A stretch of DNA of 64,000 nucleotides from Amanita rubescens (Eukaryota > Basidiomycota > Agaricomycetes > Agaricales > Amanitaceae). The stretch covers positions 55,529-119,528 of the forward strand of contig WION01000156.1 of NCBI GenBank assembly GCA_015039365.1. Direction: 5' to 3'. Shown here in pieces: positions 33,368 through 43,370 of this stretch; positions within the stretch are counted from its first letter, which is position 1; every line of letters starts with the position of its first letter. The translations under genes and the position numbers were made by a program. The notes below the pieces were generated by a model. The model was given only the letters and a program-made list of their open reading frames with translations, did no database searches and was not told where the DNA came from.

Positions 33368-33919
33368 GAAAGAAAACTGGATTCCGAAACTAGTACACCG
33401 TTACCAGTTTACGAAGCCGAAGGAGAATCATTTCCGCCTGCTCGGAGATTACCTCCTTCTTACGACGCTCCAATCCCTCCGTTTCCCTTAACTTTAGGAA
33501 ACCGGACTTTTATTGATACACCGGCACCAATTCCATCTTCGTCCTATTCTAGGACGATAGTTCGTGTTGTCAACCCTGACACCAGATTCGGTGTCACAAC
33601 TCGTGGATCTGTCACAATTCACGATCGAAGACATCACTTCCTAGCTGCACGACTAACAAACGGTCGCACCTTGCAAGACGAAATAATACATCGTCGTCGA
33701 CAAGAAGCTATTGAAGAAGGTGTTCCGCCCACCTTAGATCTTTGGATTCCACCCAGGGGCACTTCAGTTGCCCAACACATAGCAAATAGGCATACACGCC
33801 GTAATCTCGAAAGAGATAACCAAGAGGTCGAAAACCTCGAAAATCAAAGAAACTTCCGTTTCCTTTGGCGTCTTCTAACCGCCTATATTATAATCATCAC
33901 CTCCGCCTTCCTCGTCTAA
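33368..33919 (+). CDS. Upstream frame in copia leader with C-terminal membrane segment
   Basis: Frame open from just after TAG at 33365 to TAA at 33917-33919. It has no ATG of its own at the left edge; TTCTCTTTTAG before it looks like a splice acceptor, so an upstream exon in the leader is likely. It is Pro-rich at the start (LPPSYDAPIPPFPL), then charged (RRRQEAIEEG), and ends with LLTAYIIIITSAFLV, a probable membrane anchor. The stop is one base from the ATG of gag-pol (TAATATG). Copia elements normally lack such a frame. Function unknown; it may be real or chance. Confidence 0.45.
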   Translation, partial: ERKLDSETSTPLPVYEAEGESFPPARRLPPSYDAPIPPFPLTLGNRTFIDTPAPIPSSSYSRTIVRVVNPDTRFGVTTRGSVTIHDRRHHFLAARLTNGRTLQDEIIHRRRQEAIEEGVPPTLDLWIPPRGTSVAQHIANRHTRRNLERDNQEVENLENQRNFRFLWRLLTAYIIIITSAFLV

Positions 33920-33920
33920 T

Positions 33921-36900
33921 ATGTCTAACGACTTAACGATTCCAAGTTCCATTCCCGTTTTAAATGGAACTAATTACAAAGAATGGGAACGCATGATGCG
34001 TTTCCTATTACAAACAAAAGGACTGTTTCAGTACCTTAAGGATGATTATGTTCATCCTCCGCGGATTACTCCGCTACAACAATTCTTCATTGACACAGGT
34101 GTTCGTGCAGCTATAACTGCACAACCTGCGGTAGCAGCAGTTGCCGCACATGGTGCACATCCAGCAACACCTGCAATCCCAGCCGTTGAGGGTGAACCGG
34201 CTATCACCCAACAAATGGTTGATGATGCAAAGGCCGTCAAAAAGGCTTTCGAAGACTGGGTCGTCGAGGATGATCGCATCCTCGGATCCATAAATATGAA
34301 ATGTTCTGCTACTATACAGCAGATCAATTCAGAAGTAAATGCCGCTAGAGTTTTATGGCGGAATTTAGCAAATCAATACGGTGTGACAACATCTGCCGGT
34401 ATATATAATGACTTCCAATTAGCCGTTACTTGGAAGTTCCAAGATAAAAAGGATCCCACACAATCCTTAAACGACCTCCTCGCCATAATAAACCGCTTAT
34501 CATCTAGCGGAATCGTATTGCCTGAAAATGTACAGGCAATGATTGTACTTTCAGCTGTCCCCCGTCATTGGGACAATTTTGCTGCTGTGGTTCTTGCCAC
34601 AACAGAACCATCGGATCTTACGATCCAAGGGATACTTCCCTTAATTCAGAATGAGTGGCGCCGAAGGCACCCTGAATCTGCCGCGACGGCTAATACGTCG
34701 CAACAACAGCAGCAACCATGGCAACAAGTACGTGGTCGAGGACGAGGACGTGCTCGCGGACGTGGCCGCGGAGCAGGTCGAGGACGTGGGGGGAGACCTT
34801 ATTCTAGGCCTCCACAAGGCGCTCAGACACCGGCTCCTACTGCTCCTCCGGCTAATCAAAATTGGCCGGGTAAAGTTGAAGGCCAAACACGTGGTCCTAA
34901 CTGGGAGAGGAACCGAGAACGCCGAAAGGCAGATGCAGCCGAAAAGAAGGCTGCCAAAGCCGCAGAACATACTATGAGTTCTGCACATACCGTCGCCCGT
35001 ATTGGGCCTTATGACATCACTGAGCCAGTTGCCGGCTCTAGCAAAGGCAAACAAAGAGAAAAGGACAAACAGGACTTTGAGTCCTATAAATCGAACCGAG
35101 GAATGGGGATATCGTCAGACGATATCGATTACAAAAATATGGATATAGATCAGGAAGCTGAACTATATTATGACGATTATTACTATGAAGATAACGGCGA
35201 ACAATGGTATGAAACCATTAAGAAACTGGAAATGGCTAACTTTCTCTTTATAGAGGCAGCAATGAAAATGGTGTTCCCTAAATTGGGACATCATCGTCGT
35301 ACTATAAATTCCTTCTTTGAACAATCTGTACTATATGATAGTATAAATTATAAAGAAAATTTAGACGAAATCTGCCTCGTAAGAGATAAGTTGTGTGATA
35401 CTGCCATTTATAATGCAAATATGATCGAACGATCATATAATATTGGTAACATGTTTAAGAAACCCTTCACATGTTTAGTGGTCAATAAAAGAAAATTTAA
35501 GGATAAAGTACATCCAACATGTCCTTGTCCGGAATGTGTTGAGAAACGTACTGGAGATACACTATGGATGTGTGACTCCGGTGCTTCCGATCACTTTACC
35601 TTTAGTAGGAAAGACTTCTCTGAATACAGAGAGTTTCCTGCAAACGAAAACCACAGTGTTAAAACTGCTAATGGTTTAGATCGTCTTGAGGGACTTGGCA
35701 CAGTTATTCTTGAACACAAGTTATCCACAGGGGAAATAACACTCGTAAAGCTCTTCCCTGTCCTCTATATGCCACGGGCAACTGCACGCTTGATTTCAAA
35801 CGGCAGATTAATCCGACAAGGATTGACTTGTAAACAAGATGAAAAGATGGTAGTCTTTTCCTTTACAGACTCGGGTAGAACGTGTATCGAAGGACATTAT
35901 CTTATGCCCGATGATACATTAGTTTACGCTCGAGGTAGGATTATTATAATGAATCCTACACTGGTTTCCGGTCCTGGCTTAGCCAACAGGAATTCTAAAT
36001 TAATTCTTGGAAGACCGACAAAGAAACCAAACGCAGAGTCTATAGAAAAACTATTGGACTATGAGACCTGGCATAAACGTTTTGGTCATCCATCTAACGA
36101 AGTCTTTTCGAAGATACCGTTAAATGTAAATGGATGGAAAGAAGTTATACTTCCAGAAGGAAAACTACGTTGTGAAGGTTGTCTAAAAGGCAAAATGAAG
36201 GCAAAACCTTATAAACTGTCTTCGAAGAGAGCTACTCGTCCCTTCGAGTTACTCCATATGGATCTTATGACCGTACCGGCCATATCTTACCACAAATACA
36301 AATATATTGGTGTTATCGTTGACGATTTCACCTCGTATACGTGGATTGGTTTATTAAAAACCAAAGATCAAACTCTAGAATATTTTACCGGATGGTATAA
36401 TGAGTTTGTAGATCCAAAACAACCTATTTCTCACCTCCGTTCTGATCGAGGGGGGGAATTTGTAAATAAAGCCTTTGAAGAATTCCTTAAATCCAAAGGA
36501 ATTAAACATCAACAGACAGCTCCTTACACCCCACAACAAAATGGTCGCGTTGAACGCATGAATCAGACTTTGTCAGACAAAGCTGAGGCTATGCGATTAG
36601 ACGCAGGATGTCCGAAATCTTGGTGGGAATTCTCATTCAGAACGGCTGTGCATGTGTACAATCGCACTCCCCTAAAACGGACTAAATGGAAGACCCCTCT
36701 GGAAAATCTTCTTAATAAAAAACCAGACGTATCATACTTTCGAGTATTTGGATGTGAAGCCTGGGTATTTATCCCTGATCAACGGAGACCGGATAAGCTG
36801 TCCGAAAAATCCGTCTTATGCACTTTTGTAGGATATGAATCAGGAACCAAAGGCTATAGGTTCATGACGTCAACAAACACACTGGTCATATCCTCCCAGG

Positions 36901-39767
36901 CTACATTCTTTGAAAACAGGTTTCCACGCAAAGGAAAGACTGCAGATATAATTACTGAAGATCTTGGTCCGATCTGGGAGGCGATTCCTCAAGAGGAACC
37001 TAACCGCCCTCCACAAAATTTGGATTTAGATGACTTACTCCCAGAGAACCGTAGACGTTCTCCGAGCTGTAGACGCTCACCAAGTTTGGATCGAAGGGGT
37101 GCATCTCCTGATCGACAGCAGTCAGACCCTTCTGATGATTCAAACGATGATGATGACGGTGATGAATTTGCCGATCGTCGAAGAGATTTTTTGGATGATA
37201 ATGTCCGAAGGCAAAGGGAAGAAAGAGAACAAGAAAGACGTGACAATTATCGTAGACAACGCGATGATTGGAAAAAGGGTCAAGGAATTGATAAACAGTC
37301 TCGTTTACGAGATCAATTCAAACGTCAAATGAGTGATATGTTTAAAAAACGTAAAACTCCTGAACCTTTTAGACGTACTCCCTCTCCACAAATAAAAGAG
37401 GAGACTCCTGTTCCTTCTAGGCCTATAACACCGATACCATATGTATCTAGGCCACCTTCGCCTCGTAGTCCTATGGATGAAGATAATCCCTTCTCTTTAA
37501 ATCAAAGAGATCGTGATGAAATAGAAAACCCATTTATGACGGATCGAGAATTTGATCAATTTGAACAACGTCAAAGAGATCGTTTTAGAGAATTTGCTCA
37601 GAGACCTAGACCTCCTCCACCGATCATATCAGATCCAGGTCCACCCTCTGTACAAATAGGTCCTCGCCGTTCTGGTCGTTTTCCAGTTCCAAGGGTACAA
37701 AGAGACAACGCATATGGAGATAAAACTCCTGCACAGATAGAAGCGGAAATTCAGCAAAAGCGAGATGCTTTACGAGAGCAGTTAAAAGATAAAACTCCGA
37801 GTTCTTCGACTCAGGATCCACCGTCAGCAGACAGGAACCCTGATAGAATGAATGAATCTGCTTCTCTACTCAAAGAAATCTTCGCTTTAAAGTCTGAATT
37901 AAAATCTGCAGAACATGATCGTTTAACCCGAATGATTAATGAATCTGGAAATGAATTCCTTCATTTCCTTCTAAAAGCGGCTGTCCCCCTTGTTGATAAT
38001 ATTCCATATGACTATAGAGATATATCTAAAATGCGCTCCAGTAATCCTCAATTGTATAAACAATGGAAGATTGCAATGGATGACGAATTTAAATCTCTTC
38101 AATCTAGAGATATTTGGGAGTTAGTTGATCTTCCAAAAGGACGAAACCTAATCAGATGTCGTTGGGTTTTCGACTTAAAAACCGATGGACGCAAAAAAGC
38201 TCGCGTCGTAGCTAAAGGTTTTAGTCAACGTCCCGGATTAGATTACGACGAAACATTCTCGCCTGTAGCGAGATATGAAACAATCCGAATACTTCTGGCC
38301 ACATCAGTGCTTGAAAATTGGGATATACAAGCCCTAGATGTAAAAACTGCCTTCTTATATGGCGATCTTGATGAAGATATTTACATGGCCCAGCCAGAAG
38401 GTTTCGTTGTAAAAGGACAAGAATCTAAAGTATATAGGCTGAGGAAAGCCATATATGGATTGAAACAGGCATCATATGCCTGGAATAAACAAGCTGATAA
38501 ATCGTTGAAATCGTTACTTTTCAAGCGATGCTTGTCTGATTCTGGCGTTTACGTTCGTAAAGGCAAGAATACCATCACGATATGCATATTGTATGTCGAT
38601 GATATACTCTTTATGGGAAATGATGATTCCACCATCGCATCCATTAAAAAGAAATTTATGGAGATGTGGGAATGTCGTGATCTTGGAAAGATCAAAGAGT
38701 ATTTACGAATCCAAGTCAATTACAACCGTGATTTAGGATTCTTAGTAATAGATCAAGGTCCTTATGCCTTGAAGGTTGTTAAGCGATTTGGACTTGAAGA
38801 TTGCAAGTCTGTACGCACACCGTTACCTGCTGGATATGCTCCTATAAAAAATGAAGGAGAATGCACATCACAGGAACGTTCTTATTATCAACAGATAATA
38901 GGATCCCTTCTATATCTCGCCTTAGGAACTAGGCCTGATATAATCTATGCAGTAATTTTGATGTCCCAATTTTCATCAAACCCGTCCCAAGAACATATTC
39001 AAAAAGCCTTGTATATAGTCAAATACATTGCTCATACCTTAAACGTCAAAATTGTTTATAGCGCCAAAGGCAATAATAAATTTAGAGCCTACGCTGACGC
39101 TGACTGGGCCGCTGATCGTAATACACGACGATCTATAAACGGTTATGTCTTAATGTTAGCTGGTGGTGCGGTAGCTTGGACGAGTAGAAAACAAAAGACT
39201 GTAGCTCTGTCTTCAACTGAAGCAGAATACATATCTTTATCAGATGCTGCAAGACAAATTGCATGGGTTGAAAATCTATTTTACGAAATAGGTGCACCCA
39301 TAAAAAGCATCTTACTTAGCGTAGATAACCAAGGCGCTATATTTTGGGCACAAAATCCTGCACAAGAACATCGTTCCAAACACATTGACATTCGCTATCA
39401 TTTCGTTCGCGAGTTGATCGAGACTAAAAAGGTAGTCCTCGAATATATACCAACAAACGAACAGAATGCGGATCTCATGACTAAGAATTTATCCTTTGAA
39501 AAGGTCAAATTCTTTAGAGAACGATTGGGACTTTCCTTAGAAGAATATCCGACTTCTACAAATGCATTAATCAAAAGACCAGATCGATTAGAGACTGAGG
39601 AAATCCGTGATTTGACGAAATTTATTCTTGATTGGCAAAATCTTGAATTAGATGGAATTGACCGTCTATCACACAAGAAGTTGATGGAACTTCTTGATGG
39701 TCTTATTGATCAACAGGAATCGGATATAGATCCCTTCTATGATGAAAACATCATAGACTTTAAATAA
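33921..39767 (+). CDS. Copia gag-pol polyprotein, 1948 residues, intact
   Basis: Gag lies about residues 1-300 (ILGSINMKCS and VLWRNLANQYG are typical). An Arg-Gly-rich stretch (GRGRGRARGRGRGAGRGRG) sits near residues 270-292, where a CCHC zinc knuckle usually lies. Protease follows at DSGASDHF (Asp about 552). Integrase comes next with HKRFGH...CEGCLKGK (zinc part, from about 718) and the catalytic core with HMDL (Asp 781), SDRGGEF and a later Glu in QNGRVERMNQ. A long charged, Arg/Ser/Asp-rich linker spans about 1030-1330. Reverse transcriptase contains WVFDLKTDGRKKARVVAKGF and YVDD (about 1558). RNase H contains ADADWAADR (about 1725) and LSSTEAEY. All catalytic residues are present and there is no frameshift. 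Gag and Pol share one frame, as in many copia elements. Confidence 0.93.
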   Translation: MSNDLTIPSSIPVLNGTNYKEWERMMRFLLQTKGLFQYLKDDYVHPPRITPLQQFFIDTGVRAAITAQPAVAAVAAHGAHPATPAIPAVEGEPAITQQMVDDAKAVKKAFEDWVVEDDRILGSINMKCSATIQQINSEVNAARVLWRNLANQYGVTTSAGIYNDFQLAVTWKFQDKKDPTQSLNDLLAIINRLSSSGIVLPENVQAMIVLSAVPRHWDNFAAVVLATTEPSDLTIQGILPLIQNEWRRRHPESAATANTSQQQQQPWQQVRGRGRGRARGRGRGAGRGRGGRPYSRPPQGAQTPAPTAPPANQNWPGKVEGQTRGPNWERNRERRKADAAEKKAAKAAEHTMSSAHTVARIGPYDITEPVAGSSKGKQREKDKQDFESYKSNRGMGISSDDIDYKNMDIDQEAELYYDDYYYEDNGEQWYETIKKLEMANFLFIEAAMKMVFPKLGHHRRTINSFFEQSVLYDSINYKENLDEICLVRDKLCDTAIYNANMIERSYNIGNMFKKPFTCLVVNKRKFKDKVHPTCPCPECVEKRTGDTLWMCDSGASDHFTFSRKDFSEYREFPANENHSVKTANGLDRLEGLGTVILEHKLSTGEITLVKLFPVLYMPRATARLISNGRLIRQGLTCKQDEKMVVFSFTDSGRTCIEGHYLMPDDTLVYARGRIIIMNPTLVSGPGLANRNSKLILGRPTKKPNAESIEKLLDYETWHKRFGHPSNEVFSKIPLNVNGWKEVILPEGKLRCEGCLKGKMKAKPYKLSSKRATRPFELLHMDLMTVPAISYHKYKYIGVIVDDFTSYTWIGLLKTKDQTLEYFTGWYNEFVDPKQPISHLRSDRGGEFVNKAFEEFLKSKGIKHQQTAPYTPQQNGRVERMNQTLSDKAEAMRLDAGCPKSWWEFSFRTAVHVYNRTPLKRTKWKTPLENLLNKKPDVSYFRVFGCEAWVFIPDQRRPDKLSEKSVLCTFVGYESGTKGYRFMTSTNTLVISSQATFFENRFPRKGKTADIITEDLGPIWEAIPQEEPNRPPQNLDLDDLLPENRRRSPSCRRSPSLDRRGASPDRQQSDPSDDSNDDDDGDEFADRRRDFLDDNVRRQREEREQERRDNYRRQRDDWKKGQGIDKQSRLRDQFKRQMSDMFKKRKTPEPFRRTPSPQIKEETPVPSRPITPIPYVSRPPSPRSPMDEDNPFSLNQRDRDEIENPFMTDREFDQFEQRQRDRFREFAQRPRPPPPIISDPGPPSVQIGPRRSGRFPVPRVQRDNAYGDKTPAQIEAEIQQKRDALREQLKDKTPSSSTQDPPSADRNPDRMNESASLLKEIFALKSELKSAEHDRLTRMINESGNEFLHFLLKAAVPLVDNIPYDYRDISKMRSSNPQLYKQWKIAMDDEFKSLQSRDIWELVDLPKGRNLIRCRWVFDLKTDGRKKARVVAKGFSQRPGLDYDETFSPVARYETIRILLATSVLENWDIQALDVKTAFLYGDLDEDIYMAQPEGFVVKGQESKVYRLRKAIYGLKQASYAWNKQADKSLKSLLFKRCLSDSGVYVRKGKNTITICILYVDDILFMGNDDSTIASIKKKFMEMWECRDLGKIKEYLRIQVNYNRDLGFLVIDQGPYALKVVKRFGLEDCKSVRTPLPAGYAPIKNEGECTSQERSYYQQIIGSLLYLALGTRPDIIYAVILMSQFSSNPSQEHIQKALYIVKYIAHTLNVKIVYSAKGNNKFRAYADADWAADRNTRRSINGYVLMLAGGAVAWTSRKQKTVALSSTEAEYISLSDAARQIAWVENLFYEIGAPIKSILLSVDNQGAIFWAQNPAQEHRSKHIDIRYHFVRELIETKKVVLEYIPTNEQNADLMTKNLSFEKVKFFRERLGLSLEEYPTSTNALIKRPDRLETEEIRDLTKFILDWQNLELDGIDRLSHKKLMELLDGLIDQQESDIDPFYDENIIDFK

Positions 39768-39776
39768 AGGATATCT

Positions 39777-39789
39777 AAGCGAAGGGGTG
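39777..39789 (+). promoter_or_regulatory. Copia polypurine tract
   Basis: AAGCGAAGGGGTG immediately precedes the 3' LTR and is the likely plus-strand primer. Confidence 0.65.
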
Positions 39790-40196
39790 TGTTAAATATA
39801 GAATTATATTTATAGAATGATTAACTACTGATTGACTACAATCAATGTTACTCATATCGCTCGCGTCATCCTTTATGTATGACATAGAGATGACATCATA
39901 ATGACTTCATTATGATATCATGGTGACATCATAATAGACTCATGATCGCACCTTATGGTGTGCTTAGCACGCCATATCTTCTCATCTATACTATACGCTT
40001 ACACATATGTAGACACATATTTGTTCTCTCTTAGTATATAAACCTGTCCTGTATCGTAGAATAGGACAATCCATTCTCTTCCTCTTACTATCACTACTAC
40101 GCCGAAGGGTAGTGCTAAGATCATATCGCAATAGGTAAGCTATTGCACCTGCTCATGCTGTGGACACGCTCTCGCGTAGACCTGTCTTCTTCGTCA
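39790..40196 (+). repeat. Copia 3' LTR (407 bp)
   Basis: I find no difference from the 5' LTR over its whole length. Confidence 0.95.
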
Positions 40197-40201
40197 CTTC
40201 A
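40197..40201. other. Target-site duplication, right (CTTCA)
   Basis: Matches 32059-32063. Confidence 0.92.
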
Positions 40202-41487
40202 TGTAGTCGAAGTTCCGTTTTCCATAGGAGCTAAAGCCCTCTATAACAAACAACACCTTTGTCCATGCCTGAAATATAGATTAAAGGCATGTGAGACGCA
40301 CCACTTGCAAATCCGCAAATCCTCTTAATTGCCCAGTTATCCATCAGTGTTTCCATAGCTCGCCCCCACCTTTTGGACTTAGGCGAAAGAAACCCTGGCG
40401 ACTGGTTGATTACGTATCTGGGTCAGATAGGGCAGGCAATATTTAAAAAACGACACTTGCCGGCTGCCCTCCCCCATAGGAAATTCCGTGGGCAACTGAG
40501 GGATAGGGGCCCCGACGGCCGTGAGGCGTCTTTTCATCAAGCCCCATGCGAACGGCTGTTTTTTTGATACAATCGACTGCCTCATCGTGAACTTTGTCCC
40601 AGCCGGGAGTTTCTCTCGGTTGCCCTAGGAGAACTGCGATGACCGTTTTGTTGCGATCAAGGATGAGGTGGGTCACCCTATGCATGTTAGCTTGCTTGAG
40701 ACCGACAGAGCCATGGGGCTCACCTGCCATCCCAGGCATAGTGGGTCATTGCTGGATCCTGGCGAAGCTCAGAAAGAGTGATCAGCCGATGAGGCAATGG
40801 TGTTGTGGACTTTGCTACGTAACCGGTTGCGGTGACCGGAGCACGAGTTTTAAGATCGAAGTCTATCGACTGGAGGGCATCTGCCAGTGACTCTGCCACG
40901 CGCTTTTCGGTAACAGCTTTCTGGTCAGACTGCTTTTCTTTCTGCGTAGCCTCTCGTTTGATTTGTTTGCGTATTTTTTTGCGTATCCTCTCCTTATCCT
41001 TCGCTGTTAGGGGTCGTTGAAGCCTCCCTTGTAACTTGCAATACTCGCAATCGCAATCGGTGACAGGGCCGTCAAACAGCTCCCAAGTGGAGTATTTAGG
41101 CTGAGTGGCAGGACGGGTGCGTCGAACGGCAGGTGGGGTGTCGAGCTGCATAGCATTGGCACCGGTGCTGCTCTCATCACTCTCATCACTCTCACTGCTT
41201 GAATCCTCATCGTCAGTGAGATATCCGTCGTCCTCACTGCCTGCGGCTTCAGCATCAGTGAGAGGCCCGTCAACTGCTGCCTCAAGCATCTTTCTTTCAA
41301 TAAGGTCTTCCATTTCAACTGTGGTTGGAACAATAGACAGATCGGGACAGATGGAGTACACCTTGAAACCTAATTTTCCACCAGTAAGTGCCGGTGCATA
41401 CAGAGGGCCCTGAAAAAGGATGGATGGGTGCAGCGAATGACAGCGTTGCTGCATCCTGTAATGCAGCAGCCGCTGCTGGGGGAACAT
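40202..41487 (-). pseudogene. TET/JBP-like dioxygenase, N-terminal exons
   Basis: Minus-strand exons lead toward the catalytic half on the other side of the copia element. The exon at about 41412-40724 contains LGFKVYSICPDLSIVPTTVE, an acidic Ser/Asp/Glu stretch, a CDCEYCKLQGR motif and TPLPHRLITLSELRQDP. A 46-nt intron (40723-40678, GTGAGC...CTAAC...TAG) joins it to VTHLILDRNKTVIAVLLGQP, then RRGPYPSVAHGISYGGGQP, typical of the N-terminal region of this family. The next intron appears to use a GC donor (GCAAGT, 40460). A further exon reads KRWGRAMETLMDNWAIKRIC, with GFAS after it. The last join before the copia site does not keep frame cleanly in my reading, so the gene may already have been damaged. 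A candidate first exon lies at about 41815-41899 (MGHHQESASRGVVPGADYPA), which would place the repeat at 41485-41800 in an intron. Confidence 0.68.
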
Positions 41488-42170
41488 TAAAAAAAGAATG
41501 CCGTTGCAGGAGTTGTTCGGCAGAACTAGTGAATCACGGTGTCAGGGTCGCCACCGTAGACTCGCCAAACGCCTGCCCTGTAACGTTGGTGACCGCTGCA
41601 GAAGGGGTATAGAAAGAAGAGGCCGTTTCTGGCTTCTGGACGACACTGCGGATTTGCTCAGCAAAACTGGCGAATCACGGTGTCAGGGTCGCCACCGTAG
41701 ACCCGCCAGATGCTTGCTTGCCCTGCAACGCCGGCGACCGCCGCAGAAGAAGCATGAAAACAATCGAATGACTCGTAGCGTAATGAAGGGCAGAATCGAA
41801 AAATGCGAAGCACTCACCATTTGCCATGGTACTTGCCAACGCTGGATAATCAGCCCCCGGTACCACCCCCCTACTGGCTGACTCCTGATGATGCCCCATT
41901 CGTTATGCAGTTTTGCGCTCCGTCCCTACAGTCTACAGCGATGTGATTGGTTTTAGCCCCAATGCGAATATAAGACGCCTTACGCTCGGAGTTTATCCCT
42001 CTCCCGATGTTGTTGAGGATTGGTTCGATAACAATATTTCTATCCCCAAGCACCACAGGTGGACTTTCTAGCCTTTGAGGTTGAAGGGACGGAAGGTGTT
42101 CGCGCGTGGGAATATTGTTTATATAGCCGCGTTTCAGTGTTTGCTCTACAAACAATGAACAATGTCGAGG
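41485..42170. repeat. Dispersed repeat, diverged third copy, interrupted
   Basis: Contains about two units of the minisatellite (GTGAATCACGGTGTCAGGGT at 41530 and again near 41673), then GAAGCATGAAAACAATCGAA. After an unrelated stretch (about 41806-42085) it resumes with GACGGAAGGTGTTCGCGCGT and GTTTGCTCTACAAAC, as in the 5013-6321 and 54484-56031 copies. The unrelated stretch includes the possible first exon of the dioxygenase gene. Confidence 0.65.
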
Positions 42171-43335
42171 GCTGTACAACGCATCGCATCTAAGTCAATC
42201 TCCGTCGTTTGAGGATGATTTACAGTGCGTTCAGCATGGAAACAGAGCTTAGACTCCCTTTCCAGGACACGCTATATCGTTTATATTGAAACTTTATTTT
42301 TATCACACGTGTATGCATTGTTCCTTCTAAGGTAATACGTCGGTAAGCGCATCACGTCACGTCACTGAAGTTAAGAATAGATGCTTGCCAAAATAAGAAA
42401 CGCGCCATCACGCGTCTAATGTTGCTCGTTCTTTCAATGACTTGAAGAGAGCAGCAAGTTATGTAGAGAACTAGGCTCGTGTGTACGTACCTTCCTTTTC
42501 AAGTAATATGTCGACATACGCATCAATTCACGCACCCTTGTGCTTCCCAAACTCGTCCTCTCTACTGCTCGACCGTTATTCCTCCCTCCCATCCGTCTGC
42601 TACCAACATGCCGAATAGATTGAACAATCAGATTTACGCTTACATGAGTCGGAAGCCCGAATGGGATCTCCCGTGTTCAGAGGAGAGAGAAGCGGTGGAG
42701 AAGACGCAGCAGGCGGTAGAGATAACGAGGACGAGATACAATCTGCGTTGCAAGATGACCGGGCTGTAGACTGGGTTATCATGTGAGTACGCCGTCTGTT
42801 TCTGTCAGCTGATTTACGATGAGTAGGGGAGGAGCGGACGCGCATGACAAGAAGGATACGAGGCATTGGACCGTACGCGGGTTCCAGGACGGCCAATCAC
42901 GACTCACGTTTCACGTCTTTCCTGGAACGGACAGGGCGACGTTGTATCCAAACAGAGGTCATCGCTGGAAGATGACATCTGAAGGAGGACCGTCCAATGG
43001 CTTCAACCTTGGCAGGTGTCGGCGGCTTGACGTTTCTGGTGAGCAGGAGGAACAGGTTTCGGGAGGTTGCGCGAGTGCTGGGAACGGGAGGTTGGAGCAA
43101 ACTGCGGAGTGGAATAACGGAGGGGTAATGGAGGGAGACGGGCTAGTGGAACAAAACGCGAGAGCGGACGAAAGGCTGGATGAAGCGAATGAGACGAGAT
43201 AGGCCTGGAAAGTGATATGAGTATACGGGTATATTATATGATGTCACAAAATGACGTACTATACCGTTTTGATTTTATGTAGGCCGAGCGATGTCGTACC
43301 CTACTGTAGCAACAATAATTTCCACTAAAGCTCTC

Positions 43336-43339
<4 letters not shown>
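42171..43339. other. No supported gene; short frames only
   Basis: GTCAATCTCCGTCGTTT at 42191 is the inverted counterpart of a segment at about 56038-56060, just outside the second copy of the dispersed repeat. A short frame from ATG 42609 (NRLNNQIYAYMSRKPEWDLP) and another from ATG 42819 exist but lack recognisable domains. They could be exons of one small gene (GTGAGT at 42783), at low confidence. Confidence 0.3.
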
Positions 43340-43369
<30 letters not shown>

Positions 43370-43370
43370 C
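43340..43370. repeat. (AACT)n microsatellite
   Basis: Seven to eight uninterrupted ACTA-type tetranucleotide units. Confidence 0.9.

Larger units (their letters stand above)
32064..40196 (+). mobile_element. Complete Ty1/copia retrotransposon (8133 bp)
   Basis: Two LTRs of 407 bp that I read as identical, beginning TG and ending CA, with a CTTCA target duplication. Inside, in order, are a primer site for initiator-tRNA-Met halves, a ~900-bp leader, a short upstream frame, a single open gag-pol frame in the order Gag-protease-integrase-RT-RNase H (the copia order) and a purine-rich tract. Identical LTRs and intact frames mean very recent insertion and probable activity. It lies inside and antisense to the dioxygenase gene. 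Confidence 0.95.

Noticed and set aside
31561..41487. KDZ-type transposase expected beside a TET/JBP gene
   Set aside because: I searched the flanks for its zinc-ribbon and catalytic motifs and found none in this window.
41871..42179. A 102-codon minus frame as a separate gene
   Set aside because: It lies within the interrupted repeat copy and overlaps a better candidate first exon of the dioxygenase gene in another frame.
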